From: Hepsetus odoe
Taxonomy: Eukaryota > Chordata > Actinopteri > Characiformes > Hepsetidae
Reading direction: 5' to 3'
NCBI GenBank assembly: GCA_017165825.1
Contig: CM029382.1
Coordinates: 23,725,586 to 23,789,585 of the forward strand
Length of the DNA stretch: 64,000 nucleotides
This document shows, piece by piece, positions 47,415-60,519 of the stretch. How positions within the stretch are numbered: position 1 is the stretch's first letter; the number at the start of each line of letters is the position of its first letter. Under the pieces are notes generated by a model, which was not told the DNA's origin, made no database searches, and saw nothing but the letters and a program-made list of their open reading frames with translations. Both the position numbers and the translations under genes were made by a program.

Positions 47415-47779
47415 ATTAATAGATAGATAGAGACATAGAGAGAGAGAGACAGAGAGATGATAGATTGCTAGAAAAAACAGAAAGAGAGATATGTGTATAG
47501 ATGGATGGACAGACAGATAGATAGTGAAAGTGAAAACCCTTGTCATTGCGAGGTCATGGCACAGCACACATGAACCACAACGAAATTGAACCTCTGCATT
47601 TAACCCATGCACACTCAAACCCGTGCAGCAGTGGGCAGCTATTGAAAGCGCCCGGGGAGCAGTGATGGGGACAGTACCTTGCTCAAGGGTACCTCAGGGC
47701 AACCTATTGGGTAGGGGTTTGAACCCCTGATCCTCCGATCATGCGGCTAACGCCCTAACCGCTAGGCCACCGCTGCCCC

Positions 47780-47847
<68 letters not shown>

Positions 47848-47937
47848 AAGAAAGGCAGACAATCAGACAGAGAGATGGATAGATTGTTAGATAAATACAC
47901 AGAAACATATGAGTGGATGGATGGATGGATGGATGGA

Positions 47938-47989
<52 letters not shown>

Positions 47990-47990
47990 T
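47415..47990 (+). repeat. GATA/GACA/GATG tetranucleotide array with SINE insertion
   Basis: GATA-type repeats before 47524, then a pure GATA block (47780-47846), GATG/GATA (47914-47955) and GACA (47956-47990). Confidence 0.9.
47525..47779 (-). repeat. SINE family A inserted in GATA array
   Basis: Minus, full length. GATAG-type repeat lies on both sides, so the insertion came after the array formed. Confidence 0.85.
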
Positions 47991-48036
47991 AGTTTTAAAA
48001 CACTGAATGACACCAAAACAGCAGATTTCAGTGAAT

Positions 48037-48382
48037 ATATATATATATATATATATATATGGATCTAAATGTATATGTATTTTTATATGTCTATGTATGT
48101 ATGTATGTCTATATGCATTTTTATATATGTAAAGTTTTAGGCAGGTGTGGAAAAAATGCAAAGAATGCTTTCAGAAATATAAATAATGATTGTTTATTTT
48201 GATCAATTTACAAAATGCAAAGTGAGCGAACAAAAGAAAAATCTAAATCAGATCAATATCTGGTGTTACTACCTTTTACCTTCATGTATATGTATGTATT
48301 TTATATGTATGTATGTATATCTATATGTATTTGTATATGTATATCTGTATGCATATATATATATTTGTATATGTACTGTATG
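48037..48382 (+). repeat. (TA)n and TATG/TGTA-rich repeats
   Basis: TA run at 48037-48060, then irregular TATGTATG repeats up to the CpG-rich promoter. Confidence 0.75.
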
Positions 48383-48399
48383 TATCTCTGTATGATTTG

Positions 48400-48955
48400 G
48401 CGCCACAGGAGGGCGTCGTTGCCGCGAGGCGCGGATGGCGTCACCGGTCTCCAGGCAACAGCGGCGCGAGCGGAGTTTTCAGTCAGAGCGGAGGAGACGC
48501 GGAGAGGAGAGGATGGCACTCTCTCAGCGGGGACAGGACGGCGCTCTCCTTCTCTCCCCAACGGACTAATACCGAGGACAGCGGCGCCCAGGAGCGGGGG
48601 AAGAACGGGCGAGTCCGCGGACCAGGTTTGGTCCACGAATTGTTCGCGAGGGCCGAAAAAAAATGTTTAAAAAACACCAACAAAACCCGCGTGAGCCGTT
48701 AAGTTCCCCTCAGCTGTAGCAGATTGGCGCCATTTTTTTCTGTCAGGAAATTCAGCGTTTACTCTCTTAGCCTCCCTCAAAAAAAAGTGTTTGCTGGAGA
48801 TTTTTCAGGTCAGGGTGCCGCGCCAGGACGTCCTACATGTGGAGGAAGGGATATTCTCCTCTTTTCCCTCCTGAGAAACTGTGGAGAGGTCGAGTTTGAG
48901 CGTCGGACTGAAAGTCTTTCCCCTCAAGAGGTTCTCCAAAGTTCATCCCAAGACG
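48400..48955 (+). promoter_or_regulatory. CpG-rich promoter and 5' UTR
   Basis: An abrupt shift from AT-rich, microsatellite-filled DNA to a GC- and CpG-rich block (many GCG/CGC, from about 48402) leads into a translatable first exon. Typical of a vertebrate CpG-island promoter. The transcription start is not resolved. Confidence 0.6.
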
Positions 48956-49016
48956 ATGGTGAAGTTCCCCCACTCGGACCTGTGGATCGCATGGCTGGCG
49001 CTCTTCTTCATGGAAG
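48956..49016 (+). CDS. First coding exon of a secreted or membrane protein (partial)
   Basis: The ATG in good context (ACGATGG) opens 20 codons plus one base, ending G|GTAGAG (phase 1). The peptide MVKFPHSDLW is followed by IAWLALFFMEG: a hydrophobic core suited to a signal peptide. Phase-1 splicing after a signal peptide is common in immunoglobulin-superfamily and other extracellular-module genes. No further exon was recognised before the window ends, implying a first intron over 15 kb. The family was not identified. Confidence 0.5.
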
Positions 49017-49099
49017 GTAGAGTATGTCTGGTCGTACTTTGCTTTTATGCTGTTGTTCCAGGCTTCCTGAGTTCCTTTCCCGACTGCCAGATGTGAGTA

Positions 49100-50040
49100 T
49101 GGACGGAGAAGTTTTACAAAATGGTAGTTTTTGTTCCTTGCCTCTAACTTGACTTGTTTCCAGCAGAGTGAGATGTTGGTGTTCAGGGTTCAGCTGAAGG
49201 AAATCTGACAGTAGGGATAGGACGCCTCGGGACGACACCCGGCCTGGATAGGAAAGCATGACTTTCTGGATCTTGTTGATCTCCGGTTGAGGGAAAAATG
49301 GTTTCAGATAGAAGCGGAGGGCCAGACGGTGAAGGTCTGCACCCCGTAATCCGCCCCCCCCTCCGATTAAGGAGAGCTTTCATCCACGTGATGAGCTCTG
49401 GCGTCGTCCCACACACACACTCACACAAACAAGTTTGCGTCCCTGCCTTTGTGGCGTTCACTTCCTGAAATCACCATTATATTCCCATTTTTTTTCCCAA
49501 GATGTGTGCAGTCACTGGTTATTGGGAAACGCTGAGGAACCAGGTGTCTTAAGGAGACCTTTTGTCTTGACTGACAAGATCTAGATGTGACTTTTGAGGT
49601 CATCTGGAAGTCAAGGATGGTGAAATGTGCAAAAAAATAAAGCACAGGAGACAATATTGAGTTTTTGGACAAACAATGCCTACAGTTACTATTTTACTGC
49701 AAAAAAATTCTGGAGAGTCATTCATTATTATTCAGTTATGGTGAAGCGTAGAGGCACTCTTTACCGTGGTGGAGAAAGGAACCGGGGGTCTACAGAACAA
49801 ATAAAGCCTTTTATTGACCCTCCAAACACTCTCTGCGTCACGTCCGGTGAGATCCGAAATAATAAGCTACAGCTTTGCCTTTTTACACCCTCGACAAACA
49901 AACCTTACGCCGAAGTAACCATTTAGATCACGGTGATGACCTGGTTCTGTTCTCCAGAACCTGGTTAAGTTCTTCTGTTTCTGCACCAAACTACTCTGAA
50001 TGATAGTTAATGGCTTTAATTATAATAATAATCTTTTGGT
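49100..50040. other. Start of putative long first intron, nothing recognised
   Basis: No repeat family or exon identified. Confidence 0.4.
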
Positions 50041-50044
50041 TGCT

Positions 50045-50400
50045 CCCATTTATGGGACGCCACAGTGGATCATTCGTTTCCATTTCTTCCGGTCCGCTAC
50101 ATCTTCCTCCTTCAAACCGACCACCTGCTCTCTCACCACATCCATAAACCTCCTCTTTGGTCTTCCTCTTCTCCTCTTTCCTGGCAGCTCCATCTTCAAC
50201 ATCCTCCTCCCGATATAATCCTCATCTCTCCTCTGGACATATCCAAACCAACGCAACCTTGTTTCTCTAACTTTGTCTCCAAAACGTCCAACCTGATCTG
50301 TCCCTCTAATATACTCTAATCCTGTCCATCCTCGTCACATGCAATGAAAATCTCAGCATCTTTAACTCTGACACCTCCAGCTCAGCTGTCAGTGTAAAAA
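50045..50400 (-). mobile_element. LINE 3' end
   Basis: Minus copy of the family at 34068: encodes RWFGYVQRRDEDYIGRR, MLKMELPGKRRRGRP and RFMDVV with an open frame over 68 codons. Confidence 0.75.
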
Positions 50401-50689
50401 TATTAATAATAATTTTTATTTATAGAGCACCTTTCATACAGTTTAAGAGCTCAAGGTGCTTCACAGCACAAGGAGCTTTCACATTTGTTTTTTTTTCTTA
50501 ATTTAATTTAAGATATTTAGCCTTTGTCCAGCTCCTGATACTGGCCAGACACAATGAGAGTTTATTTAATGGATTTGAGTCAATCAGCTCTACGGATATG
50601 AATGACTGGATGTCATCAAGAAAGCTGTGATGATTTATTTCATTATTTCATATAATTTTCTGTCCTAATGAAAGCCTCTTCTTTTTCTT

Positions 50690-50872
50690 CTTTCAGCTGC
50701 ACCCGTTTAGGGGTCGCCATTTCTTCTTGTTTCCATTTCTTCCAGTCCTGCTTCTTGCTTACTCTTGCTTACAGACCACCTGCATGTCCTCTCTCACCGG
50801 GTCCATAAACCTTCTCTTTGGACTTCCTCTTTTGTTCTTGCCAGGCAGCTCCATCTTCGACGTTCTATTGCT
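50690..50872 (-). mobile_element. LINE 3' end fragment
   Basis: Same family, more diverged: ACCTGCATGTCCTCTCTCAC and GGCAGCTCCATCTTCGACG. Confidence 0.6.
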
Positions 50873-50879
50873 AGCATAA

Positions 50880-52366
50880 ATGTGGAAAACAAGAGTGGGC
50901 CTGGTACTGAACCCTGAGGTACACCATATAATATTTGCTAGAACAATGCTCAGCTATATTAAAGGGCTTTCTCCGTCTTGATCTAGAAGGTCAAAAGCTG
51001 AGCTTAAGTCTAAGAGCACGAAGATGGAAATGCTGTTCTCATCAGCTCTGACTCGGAGATCCTTTACCTTCAGAGGTGCTGCTTCGGTACCGTGACCGGT
51101 CATGAAGCCTTACTGGAACTGATCTAGTATTTTGTTCATTTATTTGTTTAAATACTACTTTTTCTAGGACCTTACTTAAGAATGACATGTTTGAGATTGG
51201 TCAAAAGTGAAAGATACTGGGGAAGTTGTTTTTCTTTAGTACTGGTTTGACCACAGGTTCCATCAGGTTCCAGGGAGCAATTAATGATATCCAGAACATT
51301 AAAAATGAGAGTATCTAAGACTTGTTTAAAGAATGCAGTAGGAATACGATCTAGTTTACAGGTTGAAGAACTAATCTGGTGGATGAGCTTATACAGCTCC
51401 GTTTCTGATATGTTGTTAGACTCATGCATTTTAGTCTTAGGTTTAAGAAATGTCTGAGCTCAAGGGCTTCAGTTTATTCTGTTCGCTCATATTTTAGTGA
51501 TCTTGTCTTTAAAAAGAGGGCAAAGGCTTCACATTTTGGCGCAGATGCTTCTAATATCTGGTCATTATCTGGAGTTTTTGATTTCAAAGCCGATGTTGTT
51601 GAGGAGTCTTGGCTTGTCATTTATTATTTTTGAAGAATGCTGCTGCCTCTCTCTTCACCGTGGCTTGTTTTAATCTTCAGTGTAACCTTTATGAATCTCA
51701 TAATGTTTGTTCAGTTTTCCTCCACTTCCTTTCAGCCTTCCTGCTTTTCCTCTTGAGTTGCTGCACATGTAGGATCAGACTTCTTTAACTGTCGCAGCTA
51801 TCTAGAACGGATCTCATAGTAGAATGAAAGCTGTCGACCGTTACTTTCAGTATTACGAGGTCTGTTATTTAAAAGACTTATGAATTTATTTGAAGGTAGC
51901 GTTTCTTCTTAGTAGTAAGATAAGCTATTTTTTTATGTTTATCAGTGTGGTAAAGACGAGATGATGGTCTGAAAATGACGACATTTTCAATTCTATCTAT
52001 GTTTAGAGACAGATCTCGTGAGATAAACAGGTCTACGGTATGGTCTCCGTTATGAGTGGGATTTGAAATATGTTGATAAAAGTTAAAATCTCCAGCCGTC
52101 ATAATCTTATCGGAGTGTGTGATCTAGTTAGACATTAATTCTGAGAGTCCAGGTAAGAATGTGACGTGTGTTTTTCACTGCCAAGTTTCTGCTGAGAAGA
52201 TAAAGTCTAGCTTTTCCTCGCATATTAGACCATTAATGAAAGATGTTTTGTTTGTTAAGGATCGAACATTAAGGACAGCCATCATTGGATTATGCCTTTG
52301 GTCTAGTTTTTTAAGAACTTTGCTTCTGTGTTGAAGGTTAGAACGTGTATGATCTCTAATATTAGT
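50880..52366 (-). mobile_element. Non-LTR retrotransposon with EN and RT remnants (L2/CR1-like)
   Basis: On the minus strand, from right to left: an endonuclease start (VLNVRSLTNKTSFINGLI near 52285), an endonuclease core (GDFNFYQHISNPTHNGDHTVDL near 52050) and an RT entry region (TELYKLIHQISSSTCKLDRIP near 51380). The frames are broken. Distinct from the 34068 family. Confidence 0.7.
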
Positions 52367-52369
52367 ATA

Positions 52370-52948
52370 CAGTGGTACCTCGAATCTCGAACACAATCCG
52401 TCCCAAATTCGTGTTTGAGCACCAGTTTGTTCGAGAATTGAACAAACTTTCGTCATAAGGAATAATGGACATGCAAATATTTCGTTCCAAGCCCCAAAAG
52501 TTATACATATAAATAAATTTTCCCAGGACTTCAACTCAAATTTAACATCCCTTTTTTGCAGAAATAACATCTAAAACATGATTCATACTTTGCTATAATT
52601 TCTTTCTTCAATTCAATCGTTCTCACAGCTTTGCTCTTCACTTTGCTGCTGCTATCACTGTCGATGACGGTGTTTATCGCAAGAAAAATGGCAAAAATCA
52701 CAATGACAAATAATGCACCAATGCAAGGAGATGTTATCCAGACAAGAGCGAAACTTGAACTGCAGCGTCTTCCCTTTGTGTAACCCTTGTTTCCGTGGAC
52801 TAATTCCGACCCGTTTCATTTTAAGTCGGCGTGTCTGGTCGAGATTTGAAAAATTGTACAAATACGGAGCTACTTTTTTTTGCCAACAAAGCTGTTTGGG
52901 TGTTGAAAAGTTTGACTGAGGAGCAATTTGAGGTTCTAGGTACCACTG
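52370..52948. mobile_element. Pogo/Tigger-like MITE with TA target duplication
   Basis: Terminal inverted repeats start CAGTGGTACCTCGAATC and, from the other end, CAGTGGTACCTAGAACC; TA flanks each side. CAGTGGTACCTCGA is typical of Tigger-type termini. No transposase is visible. It sits in or next to the LINE at 50880. Confidence 0.7.
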
Positions 52949-52950
52949 TA

Positions 52951-54790
52951 CTTCGCTTTAAACACAGGAAGAAGATAGCTACCAGGTGAGGTAGTGGCCA
53001 GGTAAGATGTTTTGTTGGTTTTCTTGAAATCCTGACTTCATTGTGTGCTGAGGACAGCTGGACGATTCCAGAAGAGATTGAAGCTGTTGATAAAAACTAA
53101 ATCCATGGGCGAGCATCTTCCCCAAGTGGCTTATTCTCTTCTCTGAGTGGCTAAAGATCTGCAAATTAACACGTTCTTATTGAAGTGCTTCAGCAGGTTA
53201 AATAGATCTATAAAATCCTTCTTCAGAAGTCCTGAGTTCTGCACTCTGATGTTGTTGCAGCCCACACTCCTAGCAATGGATGTATGATGTTAGGAAGTCT
53301 CCAAGGTCTAAGACTTTAACACTGGAAAAATAGGTTCTAGCCATGGGGTGCCTATTATTTCTGTCAATGGAGACCCGAATTATCAGTGTTGATGATGGAA
53401 GGTGGTGGTGATGGTCCTGGTGCCTGGTATCCAGCGGTGGTGAGGTATGGTGTAGTAGTGGAGCAGGGCGATGGCTTCTGTCCTTCAACAGAACACAGCA
53501 ATCAGTGGTTGGTGGAGCAGTGGGGCTTCAGCCTGGTCGTAGTGCTCAGTAACTCCTTCGGTCCAGTTGGTGCCTGTGGAGGTTCTGGGATAAGATAAAA
53601 CTTTTTCTGCTTTTCCAGAACAGAGAACCACTGTTGTCCACATTTCATGAACACATGGAGCTCAGCAGCCTTTATTTCAATAGATCATTTCAAAAGATTT
53701 CAGGAGAAAGACAGTTCCACACTGAGTTCCACACTGGGCCTCGTTTACTGTAGAAAAAGCTGGATGGTTTTGTAAGTTGGCCCTGTCGTGTAAGAAAAGG
53801 TGATTGTTTTTGTTGCTACGGATGAAAGGCGATTGGGATTTCTGATGCACCGAAGCTTTGATGGGCTTTTATTTAATACTCGCAAGAAGACAAAGAGATG
53901 ACAGTGACAGTCATCACCAACTCAGGCTTGAAAAGACCACTACAGTAAAATCAATCACTCAAAGCTGAAGCTCTGCCGGAGTTTAGGTGGAGGAGTTGGG
54001 CGCTCTTTATTATCTTGGAGGTCAGAGTGTAAAAAAAGAGCAAGCAAACTTCAAGCAATCATGTGTGACCGCATTGGTGTGCATGTCAATGCCTCAACGA
54101 TGTGAAAGCTTCACAAATGCCAAAGATGATAGTGGCATCATTTGATGAAAAACAATTTGAAAAGCTAGTATTTCAGCTCCTAAACATCAAAAAAATCTGC
54201 AGTTTCTGCGAGGCTGAAAGTATTCAAAGGGAAATCAATGTGAAGGAATCTAGAAAATGTCACACCATTGGCCCGTTTCGTTGTTACTGTGGTCGCTTGG
54301 CCCATTGATGTTTCTCCAACACAATATGGGGATTCTGCTCTCCAGGTACTGTCGTTGGATGATTTTCTTACTACAAATGCTTTTTCGGGTTATCCCAAAG
54401 TATCCCAAAATCCAGTCTGAGATCTAAGGCTCTTTTGGAGCTTTGTCCATGTCTTTTTTTCGGTTGAAAGTGAACATTTTTGAATCCTCAAGTGTCCAAT
54501 ACGATACTGAACAGGGACTCCCGCATTCTCTCCTAAATCATTCAGAATTGACATCAATTATTTGCTTTTTCTTGCAGATAAGCTGCCAGCTGATCTTCCT
54601 TTTCTTTGTTCCTGACGTCTGTTTTGACCTTGTAAAGAAATGCTTGGCTTTAGCATAATCAAAAAACTGTAGCATTCTGTGAAAGACTGGTTGGTATACA
54701 GATCAAATTTTTATAGCAGCATTGATGCAGCGTTCATTTTTGGACGTATGGTGAACGTGGCAAATGATCTCTTTGTTTAGGGAACCATCC
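52951..54790. other. No gene seen; may begin with LINE sequence
   Basis: The first 600 bases may continue the LINE cut by the MITE; the rest is unassigned. Confidence 0.35.
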
Positions 54791-54794
54791 GGTT

Positions 54795-54980
54795 TTTACA
54801 TTTACGGCATTTAGCAGACGCTCTTATCCAGAGCGACTTCCATGTCCTAATTAGCAACTCAGGGTTAAGGGTCTTGCTCAGGGACCCAGTGGCAGTAGTG
54901 TCAGAGGTGGGATTTGAACCTGGGACCTCTTGAGCCACAGGTCCATAGGCAAGTATCCTACCACTGGACCACCGCCACCC
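54795..54980 (-). repeat. SINE family D
   Basis: Minus orientation: TTTACGGCATTTAGCAGACG, GGTGGGATTTGAACC, GACCACCGCCACCC. Confidence 0.8.
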
Positions 54981-57900
54981 TTTTAGCTCACCAACATTTT
55001 AGCTCACCATACAGCGAAACAGTAAAATTTGCTTTATCCGTAGTGCATGGAGTTTTTCAGACATCCCCAGGTGTAGCATGAGATCGATTCATTGGGTAGC
55101 GGGCTGATTTTCTTTGCATTGCCGTGTGTAATTTGTAGAAAATACTGATTTTAGAGGTTTAATTATTAACAGAATCTATTATTCAAATCAGTTTGACATT
55201 GTGTTGCCTGCATACATAAAAAAAAAGCAGTTAAAATCTATGAATGCTAAAAAAAATATTATTTTCTTCTAAAACTATCTACCAACAGTTTTTGAAAACC
55301 TCTACATGTGCATAGCTGCTTTGGAAGATGCCACCCCTGGAACAGCTGATCTTCTTGATTTTTATCATCAAACATTTCATGTAACCTGCACAAATTACGA
55401 AGATCAAATAGGGTGTGAAAGAAATATTACATTTTCTCAGCACCAGTCTTTGATAAATCTCAGTTTTTTGCTCTTTAACTTCATCTCCAGGCTTTTTGTT
55501 TGAATGTCCAGGAAGAATGGATGCACCAAGCTAATCCAGACATGATTATTTGTTAATCTTGGATTAAATTAACGCTGAACCTGAACTGCAATTGGGCAGG
55601 AGGCTCCTGGAATAAAACACCGTGACTGATTTGAGAGCTCCTTTGCATGTTACAGTCAGCATCAGCATCACAGAAGCCAAATTCATGATATCGAAGCCAG
55701 CCTGGTTGTAATTCCTTCCTTGATCTAGGAGATGTTGCTGTGTGTTTTGGCGCTGGGTGATGTTCTATGCAAGGAGGCCATCCCTGGGTTCCCTCCAAGA
55801 GAGCTGAGCTCAGACCACGTCCGCCTCAGCTGTCACTCTCTGTTTGGACTACTCTTCCTTCACATGGCCGGACCTCCTGCCATTAATTTTGCATCTCATG
55901 CCATTAAGGAACTGGCACACACGGCAGAACAGCCACAGAAGGATAACCTAGAGAGGACAAGGCGAATAAAAAAAAAACAGAACTGTAATCCCACTTTAAA
56001 CACAGAGGGAAGAGCATAGGGGGGTGAAAATAATCAAAGGTTGGAAGCTAAGTTTAGCCACTGATGAAAAATGAAGCGGAGTGAATGAAGAATTGGAGAG
56101 GAAGCATGTGTGCTGCTGCATGTTGGCTGAAGCCTGCATGTAGAGAGAACAACATTATCAAAAGTTTGGCGCTGCATTTACTCTCTCACAAGGCTTTGGG
56201 GTATAACCGGGGTGACGGATTAGAAAGCGAGACGAGGGAAGAAAGTGTAGGTGTGAGAAAGAGAGATGGTCAGACAACGAGAGAAAGCAAAAAAGCCTCG
56301 GAGCCTGGAAAACCTATCGGACATGCAGATCAATGTTGCCAATTAAAATTCATCACAGCTGGTAGCACTGAACTCTTCAGCCGCACTCTGAACTCCACCG
56401 CTTCAAAAGCATGGCCGTGGATTAGTGAAACTTTTTCAGTGCAAAAAGCCTCTGTTTCATTTATTACATTTCCATCTTGGCCATTAAGTACAAGTCATTC
56501 ATTTTTCAGCGTCTAAAAAAAAAAAAGAAAAGAAAAGAAACTAGAGGTTAACCAAAAGCTTCAGCCTCTAAGATCAGATTTTTTTTTTTTTAGGATTTAC
56601 TCCATCAACCCTTTGCAGACCCTTTCTTTTCTTAAGACTCTTCGTCAAAGCTTCATAAAAAAGGTGCATTTAAATCTATTTATTGTCACTCGCCCTTAAA
56701 ACTTTACTCCCCGTTCCAAACGTCCAGTCTGGGAGTTCTAGGATTTGTTTCCTTTTCTCCATCAAAGCTTTCAGATCATTGGTTTACAACAATGTGACGC
56801 TATGATTTTCTCCTCAAAGATTGATGTTTAAAGAGCTGGTTGGGACAGCTGTGGTCATCTGCCAGCTCTTGGACTATTATTAGGAGTCCTGTTTTTCCTT
56901 CTTTTCTTTTAATTGTTATTTTGATCTCTAGCTTTGGAAGCAGGTTGTTCACTTACTATCGGATCTCCTCAGAAATACCTTTTTCAGCCAGAGAAAATAA
57001 TGGCAGCTGAGGTGTGTGTGAGTAGCTGATCGTGGATTTTGAGGTTGGAAGCGGCTTGTGTTGGGAGGATGCTGCTTTGTCAAGGTCAGTTTGAGAGTGG
57101 AAGAATGGAAGAGTTAAAGCTGCAGCTGAGGGCACGATTAAAGAGTGGACAAATAAAATGTAGGTGTTCTTGGAAGTGTTGTTGTTGTTTTTTTTTTTTT
57201 TACATTTGATGTTGAAAAAGAGCTAATGCTTGATGACGGTTTGGGCAAGAAAATACAAAAGGTGGTTTCTGAGCTGCCCAAATCTGCATATTCGAGGAAG
57301 ACCAGACATGGATTGAAATAAATTAAACGAATATCACAAACCAATGCCTATTCAATCTGCTGTACGGCATCATCCGTCTTATTTCTATTTTTGGTCTCAT
57401 GCAGCATCTTATTGTGCAACCAAGTGACAAGTCAGCTGTCTCTAAAACTGTGTTCTTCATTTTTAGTATTCCCCTCACTCCTAGGGGAAAAAGAAATCAA
57501 CTTTCATGCTGTGAAATATGAGCAAGGAGTTGTTCTCATTTCACTGCTCATTGCTTTGGCGGAGCTGCTCAAACTTATGAAGACATTAGCATGTGGATAT
57601 AAATCATCGTGAGCGCTGGCTAGGGTGTCTCATTTCGACTGGGAAGCTCAACGAATGCGTAATGAAACCTTCAACAAATAGATTGACAGTCTCAGTGGTT
57701 GACAACCGCCGCTCGCAGCTTGTAGCTGTGAACCCAGGAGGCTTTGTAAACTCCATCGCGAACCATCAAGCTGCTCTGTCAAGCAATCGTTTACTGTTGG
57801 TATGATCATGCAAATAGTTGGTTTTCTTTTTTTTTTTTTTTTTCTTTTTTCTTTTTTTTTTCTCGCTGAAAAGCAGGGCAGCTGGGATGTACATGGGACA

Positions 57901-60110
57901 GATGGGAGTTTCCACCTCGATTATCTTCAGCTAAAAATAACCTCTCAAAAATTAAAAGACCATTGGGACTGCTCAGAAAGTGCATGAGTGTGAGCGACAG
58001 AAAGAGGAGCGATGGAGGGAGGGGGACGAGAAAAAGGCACTAAAGACGCCTGCCATGCCTCGGTTCGGGGGGAAACCTATCAATAAATGATGGAGGAGAG
58101 GAGAGGAGAGAGTCACCTTCTAAAGACCCTAGTGGTAGTGGTTAGAGGAGAACCGAAGGGTTTGTCTTGGATGTCGCTAAAGTCCCCTGTCGAAAGTCCT
58201 CTTGAGTGCACTAATGCAAAAGATCCACTCTTGAGGCCACGAACCATAAGGGAGCTGCCTCGCGGTCGAATCCGGAGCTTGTAAACAGTTGCCGGAAGAC
58301 TCTGAGGTCACGCCGTGACAGGGTCAAGGACGTACAGTTAGTGCCCAAATGATCTTCTGCCAAATGGCTGTCAATGACGGGCGTTTTCAAGCATTGGTCA
58401 TGCAGTGGGACATTAAGGGTTTGCAAGTTTATGCCATGTTGCACATGCACAGCTTGGACCAGACAGTAGATCCATCACTGTTAAATAACCTTGCTGGAAA
58501 AAACCCTATTACTGCTGCAGGCTTTTTACAAACAGCACCTTACCGTGGTCCTGACGCTACATCATCCAGGAGGTTTTAGTTCCAGAACATCTGACTGTAA
58601 TATTCACAAGCCTCCAGGTCTCTGCTGCTTCTGAGGGACTCGATTAACTTCTGAAGGGCTTGAGAAGACTAGAGCTAAATGCTACAGGGCCTGGCTTGAG
58701 CACTCCTCCAGGAGGCACAATTTGTTAATAATTGAAGATTTTTTGATTTGAAAATGATGAAAACCCGGTTTTGAAATGTATAGTGAGGTATCCCCCCCGC
58801 GCTGGCAAGTGAAGAAGACTAGGAACCCAAACGGCTAACCTACTTGAGATGCCTTCATTGTCGCAAGAAAGTACGTATTTTGGGTGTTGTGGTCCAGGAA
58901 CATTGATGGAAGAGAAGAAGAAAACTTAATTCTGGCAAAGCAATGAAAGATTCTAGAGAGTAGAGCCTTGTGTCCAAAATGCAATCATCCAGAATTATGA
59001 AGAATGGCTTGAACTTTGGTGCATGACATTGGACAGACCATAGAAGAAGAATTTTAACTTGATCTCCATGACAAAACAATACAATCTGTGTACACCCAGT
59101 GATGGACCAAAGGGTTTGATGGATTTTAACATTTCCATGGTACCAAAAATGGTCCCTTTATTTCCTTCACCCCTTAGAATGAAACGGTTTTTGTTGCTTT
59201 CCCTTTTAAATGTATTTAAATCTTACCACCCTGGTCAAACATACTCAGTTTAAATAAGGCCACACCTGTAGAGAACAAGAGAATTAAACACACCGGGGAA
59301 CGTCTAAGTTTTGGGATGAATCGAGGTCTGTATAATTTGACTCGGTGTCTCTTTGCAGAGGCTTTTAGTTGCATGTAAATGAGGTCTGATTGGCAGCCAT
59401 ATAACTATTCATATAACTTCAGCGTAAATGGACGAAGCAAAAGTGTAGAGTGGATATATGAGACAGGTTGGGTTTTCGTCACAATGGCTGTTTCGTAAAA
59501 AAAAAAAAAAAAAAAAACACACCATGCTAGTTTTACTGGATTAGGCTTCCAGAGTCTTCCAACATCACAGGAACATGGAAGCTTCGTATGATCATGGAAC
59601 GAACAATAAAAACGACAGATCGACGGTGCTCATCTAAACAAAGGGCAACCAGCTGGAGTCGTTGGAGCTTAGGAAGGAAAGGCTTAGAGTGAATAAGTGG
59701 CAATCGCTTGTTTTGATTTGCCTGAACACCGGGTTAATGTGGTGGGGGAGGTGTGTGTGTGTGTGTTTTCAGTCTTTATCTGAATTGGCATTAGGCATTC
59801 TGCTGTAATACTACCCACCACCACACATCTGTTATCCCCCATTGAACAGTTTATCAGGGTGTGTTTGCGTCTGATTTGACTGTATAATTGGAGTTAAGGA
59901 GGTGATCAAAGACTGAAACTGCTTTTAAAATTGGACTATTATCTATGATGAGCTTTTTTGGAGTGGAGGTTGCAGAAACAAGGGAAGAAAAAACTTGGAT
60001 AGTCATTACTGGTGCGCAGTCAAGCGCCGCTTTGCATAATCCTCCCACATGAATTACAATAAGATCGATAAAATGGAGGCCATTAGGGGTCCAAGCAACC
60101 AAGCTTGCAC
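54981..60110. other. Low-repeat intronic or intergenic stretch
   Basis: Few recognised repeats in 5 kb, unlike the rest of the window; poly-T runs near 56580, 57190 and 57830 and poly-A near 59499. An exact ATGCAAAT octamer lies at 57808-57815. No exon supported. Confidence 0.4.
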
Positions 60111-60114
60111 TATA

Positions 60115-60365
60115 TATATTGATACTCCTGTTAGGAGTCGCCACAGTGCATCATCTGTCTCCATTTCTGCTGGTCCTCTGCATCTTCCTCTTTCACACTG
60201 ACTGCCTACATGTCCTCTCTCAGCACATCCAAAAACCTCCTCCTTCTTCCTCTTCTCCTGACTGGCAGCTCTATCCTCAACATCCTCGTCTCTCCTCTGG
60301 ACATGTCCAAAACACTGCATTCTCGCTTCTCTGACTTTATTTACAAAACGTCTGTTGAAGATGAA
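60115..60365 (-). mobile_element. LINE 3' end fragment
   Basis: Minus copy of the 34068 family (GTTAGGAGTCGCCACAGTGC, TCTCCTCTGGACATGTCC), diverged. Confidence 0.65.
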
Positions 60366-60519
60366 GACATCATTTTTATGCTGGATGCCTCAGTGAATGT
60401 GTGGAATCGTGTCCAAGCAGCTGACCCCAGTGGCAGCCTTTTGGTGTTGTAGTCAAGGCAAGGGTGAGAGGCTGGAGGTTGCTATCTCCAAGCACAATGA
60501 GTTCTGGGACTATGCAAAC

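Noticed and set aside
48881..49096. Longer frame running through the first exon of the third gene into the intron
   Set aside because: A different frame from the ATG at 48956; the signal-like peptide with a phase-1 donor is a better model.
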